The notes under the pieces: model-generated | Told to the model about the DNA's origin: nothing | Databases searched by the model: none | What the model saw: the letters and a program-made list of their open reading frames with translations, nothing else | Shown: piece after piece, positions 16,447 to 25,150 of the stretch | Numbering within the stretch: position 1 is the stretch's first letter | Layout: the number at the start of each line of letters is the position of its first letter | Assembly: GCA_013140975.1 (NCBI GenBank) | Contig: JABFRV010000095.1 | Location: 1 to 36,733 of the forward strand | DNA length: 36,733 nucleotides | From: Saprospiraceae bacterium | GTDB taxonomy: Bacteria; Bacteroidota; Bacteroidia; Chitinophagales; Saprospiraceae | Reading direction: 5' to 3' | Position numbers and translations under genes: made by a program

Positions 16447-17385
16447 TTATGAATTGGCGATATCTAAATGATTTTTGTCAAAGCTGCTTAAATCTTTAAA
16501 TAATTGTAATCTTACATGAATCTCATCCTGAGTAAGATTTTTTAGTTTGTTGAGACTGAAATTTTCAACACAGAATGAAGCCATCGTTGATCCATATATT
16601 AATGCAGTCTTCATGTTATTAAAACTTATCTCATTCGTTCTTGCCATATATCCAATGAATCCACCTGCAAAGCTATCTCCGGCACCCGTAGGATCAATTA
16701 CTTCAGGAATTGGAAGTCCTGGTGCAAAAAAGATCTGTCCTTCATGAAAAAGTAAAGCACCATGTTCACCTTTCTTAATAATTAAGTATTTTGGTCCAAA
16801 AGTGTGAATTTTATTCGCCGCTTTTAACAAAGATCGTTCTCCTGATAACTGTCGGGCTTCCTCATCATTAATTGTTAACACATCAACCTTTTTAAGTACG
16901 AGAAAAAGTTCATCAAGTGCGGTGTCCATCCAATAATTCATCGTATCAAGAACCACCAGCTTAGGTCTGATAGGAATCTGATTGAGAACTGAAAGCTGAA
17001 CTGCAGGTGTTAGGTTTCCCAACATTACATATTTACAGTGTAAATAAGATTTTGGAAGTTCTGGATTAAAGTCAGCTAAAACATTGAGATCTGTAACCAA
17101 AGTGTCTCTTATGTTCATGTCAGGATGGTATTTGCCAGACCAATAAAAAGACTTTTTACCTTTAACTCTAACGAGTCCTTCTGTGGAGACTCCTCTCTGT
17201 TGCAGGCTCTTTATTTCAGATTCCGGAAAGTCATCTCCTATTATTGAAACAAGCTTAATATCATCGCACCAGTATGATGCGGCCCAACTTATATAGGTAC
17301 AAGCTCCTCCAATTACCTTGTCAACGCTTCCAAATGGAGTTTCGATTGAATCAAAAGCCATCGTCCCTACAGTCAATATACTCAT
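16447..17385 (-). CDS. PfkB-family carbohydrate/nucleoside kinase
   Basis: A ribokinase-fold kinase of 312 residues. The C-terminal PfkB signature DPTGAGDSFAGGF (231-243) contains the catalytic Asp237 and the anion hole; the N-terminal region shows the GGACTYISWAAS substrate segment in place of the more common GG.A.N.A motif. The start MSILTVGTMAFDSIETPFG is typical of a Bacteroidota subgroup annotated only as sugar kinase. The substrate could be a sugar, a sugar phosphate or adenosine; none can be chosen by eye. It heads the minus-strand run to xth and the TPR gene, just downstream of the tRNA-Asn terminator, so it needs its own promoter, which I could not place. Confidence 0.85.
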   Translation of the reverse strand: MSILTVGTMAFDSIETPFGSVDKVIGGACTYISWAASYWCDDIKLVSIIGDDFPESEIKSLQQRGVSTEGLVRVKGKKSFYWSGKYHPDMNIRDTLVTDLNVLADFNPELPKSYLHCKYVMLGNLTPAVQLSVLNQIPIRPKLVVLDTMNYWMDTALDELFLVLKKVDVLTINDEEARQLSGERSLLKAANKIHTFGPKYLIIKKGEHGALLFHEGQIFFAPGLPIPEVIDPTGAGDSFAGGFIGYMARTNEISFNNMKTALIYGSTMASFCVENFSLNKLKNLTQDEIHVRLQLFKDLSSFDKNHLDIANS

Positions 17386-17410
17386 ATATTCTTTTTAATA
17401 AAGTAACAAA

Positions 17411-17445
17411 AATAGAAAAGCCTTGCATATGCAAGGCTTTCTATT
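17411..17445 (-). terminator. Intrinsic terminator of tRNA-Asn
   Basis: A perfect 20-base palindrome at 17419-17438, extended by nearly matching AATAGAAA/TTTCTATT flanks, ends on the minus strand in TTTCTATTTTTG. It lies 10 bases after the tRNA 3' end on that strand and before the PfkB start, so it should stop tRNA transcription. Confidence 0.75.
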
Positions 17446-17454
17446 TCATTCAAG

Positions 17455-17528
17455 CGCCCCTTCTTGGACTCGAACCAAGGACCTGCGGATTAACAGTCCG
17501 ACGCTCTAACCAACTGAGCTAAAGAGGC
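17455..17528 (-). tRNA. tRNA-Asn (GTT anticodon)
   Basis: On the minus strand acceptor GCCTCTT pairs with AAGGGGC (one G-T pair), the D arm has the standard AGCTCAGTTGGTTAGAGC, the anticodon stem TCGGA/TCCGC encloses CTGTTAA with anticodon GTT, and the T loop is TTCGAGT. The discriminator base is G, as expected for Asn. CCA is not encoded. Confidence 0.96.
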
Positions 17529-17546
17529 TTTTATGAATTGGGACCG

Positions 17547-17577
17547 CAAATATACAAATGCACCCTAAGATAGCAAA
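17547..17577 (-). promoter_or_regulatory. Promoter of tRNA-Asn
   Basis: On the minus strand TTTG (17574-17577), a spacer of exactly 19 bases and TATATTTG (17547-17554) give a full match to both Bacteroidota promoter boxes. The -7 box ends 18 bases before the tRNA 5' end. This is the cleanest promoter in the window. Confidence 0.6.
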
Positions 17578-17601
17578 TGTTTTTACAAGCCTTATTTCAA
17601 T

Positions 17602-18633
17602 TTATTGTAGAATCAGTTTTTGTAAATCCCATTGATTGTTAGAGTTGGATACCTTAACCATATAGGCACCTCTGTTCCATTCATTGACATTTATCGAATG
17701 TGTATTCCCGTCAAAATTAGATTTGTAGACTATTGATGATTTCCCATCATAAATTTCAATGTAATGTCTTGTAATGTTCTCCCCATTCAACTGAATTGTT
17801 ACTTCATCTGTAGTAGGATTAGGATTGACTTGTAAAGAAATTTTCTTATTATCAAAATCATTAACTGCTAATTTTCTTTGCTCACGCAAACTATAAGAAA
17901 GTGTATCATTTTCTAATTCTGGTCCAAATTCTGTTTCAATAACAGAATATTTAAAAACATCATAGTCTAGTCCGGGAGCAAGCCATCGATAATCGATTAC
18001 TGTAGAATTAAACAAGGGAAGACCTAAAAGTGCACCCTGCAATGTGTACGTGGATTTTACTCGTAAACATTGATATTTTCCATTGCCCGTCGAAATTTCT
18101 CCCCAGCCATCCACTGTATTAAAGGACTCAACTTCTACACGAACCTGACCTATTCCATCTAAAATTACATTGAATGTGGTAACATCTTCAAAATCTTCAT
18201 TTACATCTAAAGGGAAAATATTGGTAAGAAATGACTTATCAAATTTTATGGTTTTGTCATCTTCTAAATAAAGTCCTACGATTTTCTGTTCTGTACTTGT
18301 AACTGAATAATATGTATAAGGAGAAAAAATTTCACCAAATAAACTTGTTGGATCATATACTAAGAAGTTAGAGCCTGCAACAGGTTGAGCAAGTGTTAAG
18401 TCTTTTGGAGCTAAGAAAAATATAGTGTCCTCAAAAGGCTGCTTATTAATTCCGGCAAAATTCCATTTCTGATCTCCTCCTGTTGTTCTTACTTGCTTGA
18501 CAAAATCTATTTCGTCATATTGAATCTCATCCAATGTAAAAAATGTTCCAACTTCCGGATATTGATTAACGGTTACCTGTGCTTGTAATGAAACGATTAT
18601 AAAAACAAAAAATAATATAAATATTTTTTTCAT
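17602..18633 (-). CDS. T9SS type A sorting domain-containing secreted protein
   Basis: A 343-residue exported protein: Sec signal peptide MKKIFILFFVFIIVSLQAQ, a beta-rich central part of about 240 residues with no domain I recognise (PEVGTFFTLDEIQYDEIDF, then WNFAGINKQPFEDTI), and a C-terminal type A sorting domain (about 265-343) beginning LQVNPNPTTDEVTIQL and ending YMVKVSNSNNQWDLQKLILQ. The sorting domain means export across the outer membrane by the type IX system and release or attachment at the surface. It is divergent from rsmA, 100 bases away. A -7 box TACTTTTG lies at 18657-18664 on the minus strand. Confidence 0.88.
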   Translation of the reverse strand: MKKIFILFFVFIIVSLQAQVTVNQYPEVGTFFTLDEIQYDEIDFVKQVRTTGGDQKWNFAGINKQPFEDTIFFLAPKDLTLAQPVAGSNFLVYDPTSLFGEIFSPYTYYSVTSTEQKIVGLYLEDDKTIKFDKSFLTNIFPLDVNEDFEDVTTFNVILDGIGQVRVEVESFNTVDGWGEISTGNGKYQCLRVKSTYTLQGALLGLPLFNSTVIDYRWLAPGLDYDVFKYSVIETEFGPELENDTLSYSLREQRKLAVNDFDNKKISLQVNPNPTTDEVTIQLNGENITRHYIEIYDGKSSIVYKSNFDGNTHSINVNEWNRGAYMVKVSNSNNQWDLQKLILQ

Positions 18634-18656
18634 ATGATGTATTTCTAATTATGCTG

Positions 18657-18664
18657 CAAAAGTA
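18657..18664 (-). promoter_or_regulatory. Candidate -7 element for the T9SS cargo gene
   Basis: TACTTTTG on the minus strand fully matches TAnnTTTG and is 23 bases before the ATG at 18633. No good upstream TTTG box is seen at 16-20 bases, so support is partial. Confidence 0.3.
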
Positions 18665-18696
18665 TAACAAATTAAGGATTTTTATGATATCAATTC

Positions 18697-18723
18697 TTGA
18701 TTATCTTAAGTATTGTACATTTG
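18697..18723 (+). promoter_or_regulatory. Candidate promoter of rsmA (near-leaderless)
   Basis: TTG at 18697-18699, a 16-base spacer and TACATTTG at 18716-18723. The -7 match is complete. The ATG of rsmA is only 10 bases downstream of the box, so the transcript would carry little or no 5' leader. Confidence 0.45.
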
Positions 18724-18733
18724 TGATTCATCG

Positions 18734-19501
18734 ATGTCTTACCACGCAAAAAAATCATACGGCCAGCATTTTTTAATTCAATCAACTATGATTGAAAAAA
18801 TTGCAAAATTAATTTTGTCTTTTTCTTCAAAAAATGTTCTTGAGATTGGTCCTGGGAAAGCTGCTCTTACCAAAGAAATAATTTCACATATCCCAGAATT
18901 TTTAGCAGTGGAAGCAGACAAGGATATGATTTCTTTTCTCGAAAATTTGTTTCCTGACAAAAAAAATAATTTTATTGCCGCAGATTTTTTGAAATTAAAT
19001 ATTGAGAGTCTTTTTAATGGAGAAGAATTTTTATTGTGTGGAAATTTTCCTTACAATATTTCTTCACAAATCGTATTTAAAGCTCTGGACAATATTGAAA
19101 GAATTCCTGTTCTCATTGGCATGTTTCAAAAAGAAATGGCACAACGTATAGTTTCTCCTCCTGGCTCTAAAGATTATGGCGTAATTTCTGCAATAACAGC
19201 TTTGTATTATAGTGGCAAACTGGAATTTGATATTGGGCCATCAAATTTTCAACCGGCTCCAAAAGTAATGTCCTCGATTTTGGTACTAAAAAGAAATGAA
19301 AACATTATCTCAATTCAAGAAAGAAAAAGAGTTAGAACTTTAATAAAAACTTCATTCCTCCACCGGAGAAAAACATTGAGAAACAATCTGAAGTCCATTC
19401 TTATTGATAAAAGTATTCTGGATGAACCTTATTACAATCAAAGAGCAGAAGAGATTAGTCCAATGGAATATCTTCGACTCAGCAGAGAACTAAATTTCTG
19501 A
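18734..19501 (+). CDS. rsmA: 16S rRNA dimethyladenosine transferase
   Basis: RsmA (KsgA) dimethylates two adjacent adenosines near the 3' end of 16S rRNA with SAM, a late 30S assembly step. The sequence opens with SYHAKKSYGQHFLIQ, followed by the SAM-binding VLEIGPGKAALT loop, EADKDM, the catalytic GNFPYNISS motif, and FQPAPKVMSSIL, all typical. The start is chosen at ATG 18734 (255 residues); the open frame extends to a TTG at 18713 that would lie inside the promoter. It leads a plus-strand series: yqeY-like, OPT transporter, KdsD-like, rhomboid. Confidence 0.95.
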   Translation: MSYHAKKSYGQHFLIQSTMIEKIAKLILSFSSKNVLEIGPGKAALTKEIISHIPEFLAVEADKDMISFLENLFPDKKNNFIAADFLKLNIESLFNGEEFLLCGNFPYNISSQIVFKALDNIERIPVLIGMFQKEMAQRIVSPPGSKDYGVISAITALYYSGKLEFDIGPSNFQPAPKVMSSILVLKRNENIISIQERKRVRTLIKTSFLHRRKTLRNNLKSILIDKSILDEPYYNQRAEEISPMEYLRLSRELNF

Positions 19502-19534
19502 TTCACTGTTTTCTTCCTGAATAAATTTAAATCT

Positions 19535-19984
19535 ATGAATTTTCAAGATAAAATAAACAACGATCTTAAAGAAGCCATGAAGGCGAAAGATGAAAAAGGT
19601 CTTCGGGCTATAAGAGCAATTAAGGCCGCTATCTTACTAGCTAATACTGATGGAAGCGGTCAGGAGCTAAATGAAGAAAAAGGTATTGCAATAATTCAAA
19701 AGCTTCTTAAACAAAGAAAAGAGTCTTTAGAAATCTATGAAAAACAAAATCGCGAGGACCTTGCTAAAACTGAAAGAGAAGAAATTGAAGTAATATCAAG
19801 ATATCTTCCTGAGCAAATGAGTGAGACTGATCTTCGCTCATTTATACAAAAGATTATTCAAGAGACAGGTGCCGCTGGTCAAAAAGATATGGGTAAAGTA
19901 ATGGGAGTTGCTTCAAAATCTTTAGCCGGAAAGGCAGATGGGAAGACGGTTTCATTGTTGGTTAAAGAACTTCTCGGAAGTTAA
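19535..19984 (+). CDS. GatB/YqeY domain-containing protein
   Basis: A 149-residue protein composed of the YqeY helical domain, related to the tail of the GatB amidotransferase subunit. Landmarks are the N-terminal INNDLKEAMKAKDEKGLRAIRAIKAAI, the middle EEEIEVISRYLPEQMSE-like segment with the usual YLP motif, and the C-terminal GQKDMGKVMGVASKSLAGKADGKTVS. It is thought to bind tRNA or modulate aminoacyl-tRNA metabolism, but its role is not established. It follows rsmA by 33 bases and is probably in the same transcript. Confidence 0.9.
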   Translation: MNFQDKINNDLKEAMKAKDEKGLRAIRAIKAAILLANTDGSGQELNEEKGIAIIQKLLKQRKESLEIYEKQNREDLAKTEREEIEVISRYLPEQMSETDLRSFIQKIIQETGAAGQKDMGKVMGVASKSLAGKADGKTVSLLVKELLGS

Positions 19985-20011
19985 TTTCATTGATCGTTGT
20001 ATTTTGATTCT

Positions 20012-20052
20012 TTGGTTTATCTTTAGGCTCAACTTTTAAAAGAATAAACCAA
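20012..20052 (+). promoter_or_regulatory. Inverted repeat ending on the OPT start codon
   Basis: TTGGTTTAT at 20012-20020 is the perfect reverse complement of ATAAACCAA at 20044-20052, whose last A is the first base of the OPT start codon. In mRNA the stem would enclose a 23-base loop and cover the ribosome-binding region, suggesting translational control; alternatively it is a DNA operator. Confidence 0.35.
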
Positions 20053-22079
20053 TGAATAGTCAAAAGTCTGAAGGATTTAAGCCTTATATAGACTCCAATA
20101 TCATTCTTCCGGAGCTTTCGGTCAAAGCGATAATTCTCGGAATTTTGTTTGGAATGATTTTCGGAGCTTCAACTGTTTACCTCGCTTTAAAAGCAGGGTT
20201 AACTGTTTCAGCATCAATCCCTATTGCAGTTTTAGCTATCTCATTGGGTAAGAAGCTTTTTAAGACCAATATTCTTGAAAACAATATAATTCAAACAACC
20301 GGATCTGCCGGAGAATCAATCGCAGCAGGTGTAGTCTTTACGTTACCCGCTTTCTTATTCCTATCTGACCCATCTGTTGGAGATAATTTCTTTCAATATT
20401 GGACTATCCTTACTCTTGCCGTTTTTGGAGGTATTCTAGGGACATTGATGATGGTTCCTCTACGAAGAAGTCTTATTGTAAAAGAACACGAAACTTTACC
20501 TTATCCTGAGGGCACTGCCTGTGCGCACGTTTTGATAGCCGGGGAAAAAGGCGGAGATTTTGCGAGAACGGCTTATTATGGATTGGGGTTTTCTCTTCTT
20601 TATGCCATTTTTCAAAAAGTCTTTCATGTAATTGCTGAGGTTCCAAAATGGGGTTCAAGCCAGATGAATAAATACTTTCCATCTGCAGTAGTCGCAGGAG
20701 AAATTACTCCGGAATACCTTGGAGTTGGATATATTATTGGTCCAAAAATAGCAGGGGTTCTGGTAGCAGGAGGTATCATGGCTTCTCTTTGTATGATTCC
20801 TTTGTTATCGAATTTGGTTAGCCCTGACATCATTGCAGCCCAATTAGCAAAATTAAATTTACTTGATCCCACTAAGGCAAGTGCTAAATTTGGATGGGAT
20901 CCGGTTGCTCATACTTTTACCAATACTGCTGATGCAGTATATCGTGCATATATCCGTCAGATTGGCGCGGGCGCTGTTGCTGCTGGAGGTTTTATTACAT
21001 TAATGAAAACGATTCCAACTATAATTTCTTCGTTTAAAGATAGTATGGGTAGCATGAAAGAAAAAGGAGAAAAAGCTGTACTAAGAACAGAAAATGACCT
21101 TTCTTTCAAAGTAGTTCTGCTTGGTTCAGCTGCATTAATTATTCTTCTTGCATTGTTACCCCAGATTCCTGGTAATTTCTTTGGCAAAATATTGTTAGGC
21201 ATATTGGTCATAATCTTTGGTTTCTTTTTTGTTACTGTTTCAAGTAGAATCGTGGGAATAATTGGTTCCAGTAATAATCCGATTTCAGGAATGACAATTG
21301 CCACTATTATGGGAACTGCTTTAATCTTTATTGCAATAGGATGGACAGGACAGGTTTATGAACCAATGGCTCTTGTCATTGGGGGAATGATTTGTATTGC
21401 GGCTGCAAATGCGGGTGCAACTTCACAAGATCTAAAAACCGGATATATTGTTGGTGCTACACCAAAGAATCAACAGATAGCCCTTTTTATAGGTGCAATT
21501 TTTTCATCTCTTGTAATTGGATTTACTGTAAAATATTTGGATACTCCAACATCAGATATGGTTGCAAATGGAATTCATCATGCTATAGGTGAAAAGTATG
21601 CAGCGCCTCAAGCTACCTTAATGGCAACTTTAATTAAAGGCTTACTATCTTTTAATTTAGACTGGGTGTTTGTTCTTTCCGGTGTATTTATAGCAATCGT
21701 ATTAGAATTATGTCAGGTTAAAGCACTTTCTTTTGCCGTGGGTCTTTATCTTCCATTGGCTACAACTTTACCAATTTTTATTGGTGGTGTTGTAAAAGGA
21801 ATAGTTGATTGGAATTCTCGTCGCAAAAATAAAGCTGCAGAGGATTCTGAATTGGGTAAAGGTAGTTTGTTTGCAACAGGTTTAGTCGCCGGAGGCGCAT
21901 TGGCAGGTGTTATAGTTGCACTTCTTACTGTTGATGAAGGAATTGCAAATACCATAGCAAAGTTTAGTGCGGAGCATGGAATTACTTCAGCTCTTGGTGA
22001 ACATGGATATAATTTATTGGGTGTAATTTTCTTTGCAATTATGGCATGGATATTATATCGAATAGGATCTAAAGATTAA
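20052..22079 (+). CDS. OPT-family oligopeptide transporter
   Basis: An inner-membrane secondary transporter of 675 residues with about 14-16 hydrophobic segments, of the prokaryotic OPT branch that takes up small peptides, probably with protons. Recognisable segments include the N-terminal [29 protein letters not shown]-type start (residues about 18-45, with the [10 protein letters not shown] motif), [11 protein letters not shown], and [13 protein letters not shown]. Mid-protein [14 protein letters not shown] and [21 protein letters not shown] are also hallmarks. There are no visible frameshifts. It lies 67 bases after the yqeY-like gene and 25 bases before the KdsD-like gene. Its start codon is part of an inverted repeat. 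Confidence 0.92.
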   Translation: MNSQKSEGFKPYIDSNIILPELSVKAIILGILFGMIFGASTVYLALKAGLTVSASIPIAVLAISLGKKLFKTNILENNIIQTTGSAGESIAAGVVFTLPAFLFLSDPSVGDNFFQYWTILTLAVFGGILGTLMMVPLRRSLIVKEHETLPYPEGTACAHVLIAGEKGGDFARTAYYGLGFSLLYAIFQKVFHVIAEVPKWGSSQMNKYFPSAVVAGEITPEYLGVGYIIGPKIAGVLVAGGIMASLCMIPLLSNLVSPDIIAAQLAKLNLLDPTKASAKFGWDPVAHTFTNTADAVYRAYIRQIGAGAVAAGGFITLMKTIPTIISSFKDSMGSMKEKGEKAVLRTENDLSFKVVLLGSAALIILLALLPQIPGNFFGKILLGILVIIFGFFFVTVSSRIVGIIGSSNNPISGMTIATIMGTALIFIAIGWTGQVYEPMALVIGGMICIAAANAGATSQDLKTGYIVGATPKNQQIALFIGAIFSSLVIGFTVKYLDTPTSDMVANGIHHAIGEKYAAPQATLMATLIKGLLSFNLDWVFVLSGVFIAIVLELCQVKALSFAVGLYLPLATTLPIFIGGVVKGIVDWNSRRKNKAAEDSELGKGSLFATGLVAGGALAGVIVALLTVDEGIANTIAKFSAEHGITSALGEHGYNLLGVIFFAIMAWILYRIGSKD

Positions 22080-22104
22080 TTAATAAAATAAACTATCCAG
22101 TTCT

Positions 22105-23073
22105 TTGTCTGAAAAGAAAGACTTAATTATTGAATCAGCAAGAAATTGTATCCTTATTGAAAAGGATTGTCTTGCCATGTTAGTTAATTCAATTCACGAT
22201 GGATTTGCAACTGCAATTGAATTCTTGAGTAATATTACCGGAAGAATTATTATCACTGGAATTGGAAAAAGCGCAATTGTTGGACAAAAAATTGTTGCGA
22301 CTTTAAATTCCACCGGAACTCCTGCAATTTTTATGCACGCAGCAGATGCAATTCATGGAGATCTTGGAATGATTCAGTCTAATGATGCTGTTGTGTGTAT
22401 ATCAAAAAGCGGAGAAACTCCTGAAATAAAAGTTCTTATACCTTTAATTAAATTGCGTTCGATAAAGATTATTAGTCTTTGTTCAAATGCATCTTCTTTT
22501 CTATCTCAGGAATCGGATTATAGTATTCATATTCCTGTTCTAACAGAAGCTGAACCAAACAATCTTGCACCAACTGCGAGTACAACGGCTCAGATGGCCA
22601 TGGGAGATGCAATAGCAGTTTCTCTTCTTGCTTTGAAGGGATTTACTCCTGAAGATTTTGCACACCATCACCCTGGAGGAACTCTAGGAAAGATGATGTA
22701 TATGAAGGTCTTGGATTTTGCTAAAAGGCATGATAAACCTCAAGTAAGCAAAAGTGATACTCTACAAAAAATACTATTACAAATTACCAGAGGAAGATTA
22801 GGGGCATGTGCGGTAATTGAAAAAAATAAGGTTGTAGGAATTATTACTGATGGCGATCTAAGAAGATTGTTTGAAAAGGAAGGAAGTCATCTTAATACAC
22901 CTGCTTCAGAATTTATGAATTCCAATCCTAAGTTCATACAATCTAATCAATCTGCAGCAGCAGCATTACGAGTTATGCAGGAGTTTAGTATTTCTCAACT
23001 GATTGTATTGAATGGTGATGAATATTGTGGGATGATACACATTCACGATTTGCTAAAAGAAGGAATAATATAG
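22105..23073 (+). CDS. kdsD: KpsF/GutQ-family sugar-phosphate isomerase (arabinose-5-phosphate isomerase)
   Basis: Converts ribulose-5-phosphate to arabinose-5-phosphate, the precursor of the Kdo sugar of lipopolysaccharide. A SIS domain (about 30-180) shows ITGIGKSAIVGQKI, SKSGETPEI and HHPGGTLGK, followed by two CBS domains (about 205-322; GIITDGDLRRLF in the first). The length of 322 is typical. The start is a TTG at 22105: an in-frame stop lies at 22084-22086 and there is no ATG between it and the conserved N terminus; the next ATG would delete about 24 residues. It sits 25 bases after the OPT gene and 6 bases before the rhomboid gene. Confidence 0.9.
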   Translation: MSEKKDLIIESARNCILIEKDCLAMLVNSIHDGFATAIEFLSNITGRIIITGIGKSAIVGQKIVATLNSTGTPAIFMHAADAIHGDLGMIQSNDAVVCISKSGETPEIKVLIPLIKLRSIKIISLCSNASSFLSQESDYSIHIPVLTEAEPNNLAPTASTTAQMAMGDAIAVSLLALKGFTPEDFAHHHPGGTLGKMMYMKVLDFAKRHDKPQVSKSDTLQKILLQITRGRLGACAVIEKNKVVGIITDGDLRRLFEKEGSHLNTPASEFMNSNPKFIQSNQSAAAALRVMQEFSISQLIVLNGDEYCGMIHIHDLLKEGII

Positions 23074-23079
23074 TCATTC

Positions 23080-23772
23080 ATGATTTTACCTATTGGAGAT
23101 GATCAGGTTCAAGGAGGGCATAGGCCAATTTTTGCATATAGTCTTATTGCAATTAATTCTCTTGTCTTTTTGTATGAGTTTAGCTTGTCTCATGAACTGG
23201 TTGAAAAATTTATTCTGGGATATGGTGCCATTCCGGATGAAATATTAAACGGTCAGGACTACTATACTTTAATTACAAGTATGTTTCTACATGGTGGCTG
23301 GTTCCATATAATTGGAAACATGTTATTCCTTTGGGTTTTTGCTGATAATATTGAAGCTGTAATTGGAAGTTTCAATTTTATTATTTTTTACCTCTTTGGA
23401 GGTATTATCGCATCTGTGATTCATATTTTTTTTAACCCTTACAGTGAGATTCCAATGGTTGGAGCAAGTGGTGCAATTTCAGCCGTTCTCGGTGCATATC
23501 TTATTATGTTTCCAGCATCAAGAATAAAGGTTCTATTAATCATATTTTTTGCAGTATTTTATGTGCCTGCTATTTTCTTTTTGGGAATTTGGATTGTTCA
23601 GAATATTATTGCAGGCATTGGTGTGTTAAATGATCAAGCTCCTGAATCAAGCGGTGTTGCTTGGTGGGCACATATTGGAGGATTTGCTTTTGGTGTTATT
23701 ATTGGATTTATTATACGTTCATTTTATAAGAATCGATATAGATACGTTTCTCAAGAAGAACACAATGTTTAA
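23080..23772 (+). CDS. Rhomboid-family intramembrane serine protease
   Basis: A 230-residue polytopic membrane protein with about six transmembrane helices. The catalytic pair is Ser130 in GASGAISAVLGAYL and His198 in WAHIGGFAFG, with Asn80 in HIIGNMLFLWVFADN as the oxyanion-hole residue, so the active site is complete. It would cleave transmembrane substrates in the inner membrane; the substrate is unknown. It lies 6 bases after the KdsD-like gene and ends in a 4-base stop-stop overlap with the convergent MoxR-like gene. Confidence 0.93.
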   Translation: MILPIGDDQVQGGHRPIFAYSLIAINSLVFLYEFSLSHELVEKFILGYGAIPDEILNGQDYYTLITSMFLHGGWFHIIGNMLFLWVFADNIEAVIGSFNFIIFYLFGGIIASVIHIFFNPYSEIPMVGASGAISAVLGAYLIMFPASRIKVLLIIFFAVFYVPAIFFLGIWIVQNIIAGIGVLNDQAPESSGVAWWAHIGGFAFGVIIGFIIRSFYKNRYRYVSQEEHNV

Positions 23773-24857
23773 TCTTTATCTAATTTCTTGATTAAATTAT
23801 ACCATTCTTTATATTCTGTTCTTTTCTTGAGAACGCTTTCATTATACTCTTGGAGGATTTGTAATTCTTCTTCTCCTTCCTGGCGTAAAGTATGAATTAA
23901 TCCTTTTACCAAATAGTCGTTCCTAATCTCGTTATTGTCAAAATAATGTGCATGAATTCTTGCCTCGTGAATTATGCTTATGGCTATTGCTGGACTTAAA
24001 GAAGTTTTACACGCTCTGATTTTAGTTTTTTTATCTTCTGTTTTTCCTTCTCTCAGTTCTCTGAATAGTGTAAGTAGTGTTTGAATTTGTTTTTCCTTAA
24101 GATCAGCCAAAGGAGCCTCAATTAATCTTCCCATTTGCTGGACTCTGTAACGAACGATTTTTGTTTCTTCTTCAAGGTTTTCCGGCAATGGCATTTGGAC
24201 AATGTTAAATCTTCTTTTTAGGGCTGAAGACATTTCATAAATACCACGATCGAGATCATTGGCTGTCGCAATTATATTAAAGCCTTTGTTTCCTTCAATT
24301 ATTTTCTCAAGTTCATGTATAATGATATTTTTTTCTGATAATATAGAAATGAGTGCATCTTGTGTTTCTGTTGGAATTCTGCTAAGTTCTTCTATTCTTG
24401 CAATTCCCCCTGTCTCCATTGCTTTCATTATTACAGAGGGAATTAATCCTTCTCTTGTTGGTCCATGCGCAATTAAACTGGCGTAATTCCAACCATATTT
24501 TATTGCATCTTCATGTGTTCCACTTGTTCCTTGTACAAATAGTCCTGAGTTGCCAGAAATCGCTGCTGCCAGATGTTCGGAAATCCATGTTTTTGCAGTG
24601 CCTGGAACTCCTGTCAATAATAATGCTCTTTCAGATAATAGGGTTGCGACACATATTTCTATGAGGCTTTTCTTTCCAACATATTTTGGGCTTATTTCTG
24701 TTCCATCTTTTAGTTTACCACCGATTATATATTGAACGACTGACCATGGAGACATTTGCCAATTTGCAGGTTTAGGATTGTTATCTGCTTTGACTAAAGC
24801 TTCAAACTCCTTTTTATACAACACTTCTGCAGATTGTCTGATGCTGCTTTTTATCAT
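23769..24857 (-). CDS. MoxR-like AAA ATPase (orphan)
   Basis: A 362-residue AAA+ ATPase with Walker A GVPGTAKT (83-90), a Walker B-like ARIEEL (153-158, where Glu replaces the usual Asp), sensor 1 in IIATANDLDRG and an arginine-finger region LKRRFNIV. Residues 110-135 (TSGTHEDAIKYGW) and the helical C-terminal lid fit the MoxR/AAA_5 type. Such ATPases usually act as chaperones with a von Willebrand A-domain partner encoded next door, but no such gene is present here. It overlaps the ABM-family gene by 4 bases (ATGA), so it is probably the last gene of a translationally coupled trio. Confidence 0.8.
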   Translation of the reverse strand: MIKSSIRQSAEVLYKKEFEALVKADNNPKPANWQMSPWSVVQYIIGGKLKDGTEISPKYVGKKSLIEICVATLLSERALLLTGVPGTAKTWISEHLAAAISGNSGLFVQGTSGTHEDAIKYGWNYASLIAHGPTREGLIPSVIMKAMETGGIARIEELSRIPTETQDALISILSEKNIIIHELEKIIEGNKGFNIIATANDLDRGIYEMSSALKRRFNIVQMPLPENLEEETKIVRYRVQQMGRLIEAPLADLKEKQIQTLLTLFRELREGKTEDKKTKIRACKTSLSPAIAISIIHEARIHAHYFDNNEIRNDYLVKGLIHTLRQEGEEELQILQEYNESVLKKRTEYKEWYNLIKKLDKD

Positions 24858-25150
24858 AATGAACTTTCTAATTTATTATAGCTGTTTGCTTGCGGTTTAT
24901 CTTCAAAAAGTTGCTTCACTTCACTCCACGTTATGCCAAATAATTCTGAATCTCTGTATTGATTTAAATCATTTTCTGTTTCCCATTCACTAATGGTACT
25001 CATTACTCTTGAGTCGTTAACATCAATTAATAAATTTACTGCAATACATCCCTTGCACTTTAGAATGAATGGTTTGACTGTTTTGTAAATTTCAATAAAT
25101 CGTGATGAATGCTCTTCCTTAAATTTCATTTTTACAATTCTCACTATCAT
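24854..25150 (-). CDS. ABM-family putative quinol monooxygenase
   Basis: A 98-residue ferredoxin-like fold protein of the antibiotic biosynthesis monooxygenase family. The pattern MIVRIVKMKFKEEHSSRFIEI, then CKGCIAVNLLIDVND, then STISEWETENDLNQYRDSE follows the usual order of beta strands and the W-x-s-x-xxxxxxY region. Members can oxidise quinols or aromatic compounds without a cofactor, or bind haem; the substrate is unknown. The start overlaps the stop of the SAM hydroxide adenosyltransferase gene and the stop overlaps the MoxR-like start, each by 4 bases. Confidence 0.8.
   Translation of the reverse strand: MIVRIVKMKFKEEHSSRFIEIYKTVKPFILKCKGCIAVNLLIDVNDSRVMSTISEWETENDLNQYRDSELFGITWSEVKQLFEDKPQANSYNKLESSL

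Noticed and set aside
23769-25150. MoxR-like ATPase as part of a MoxR-VWA conflict or defence system
   Set aside because: No VWA-domain or other effector gene lies next to it; neighbours are metabolic enzymes, so a defence role has no support here.
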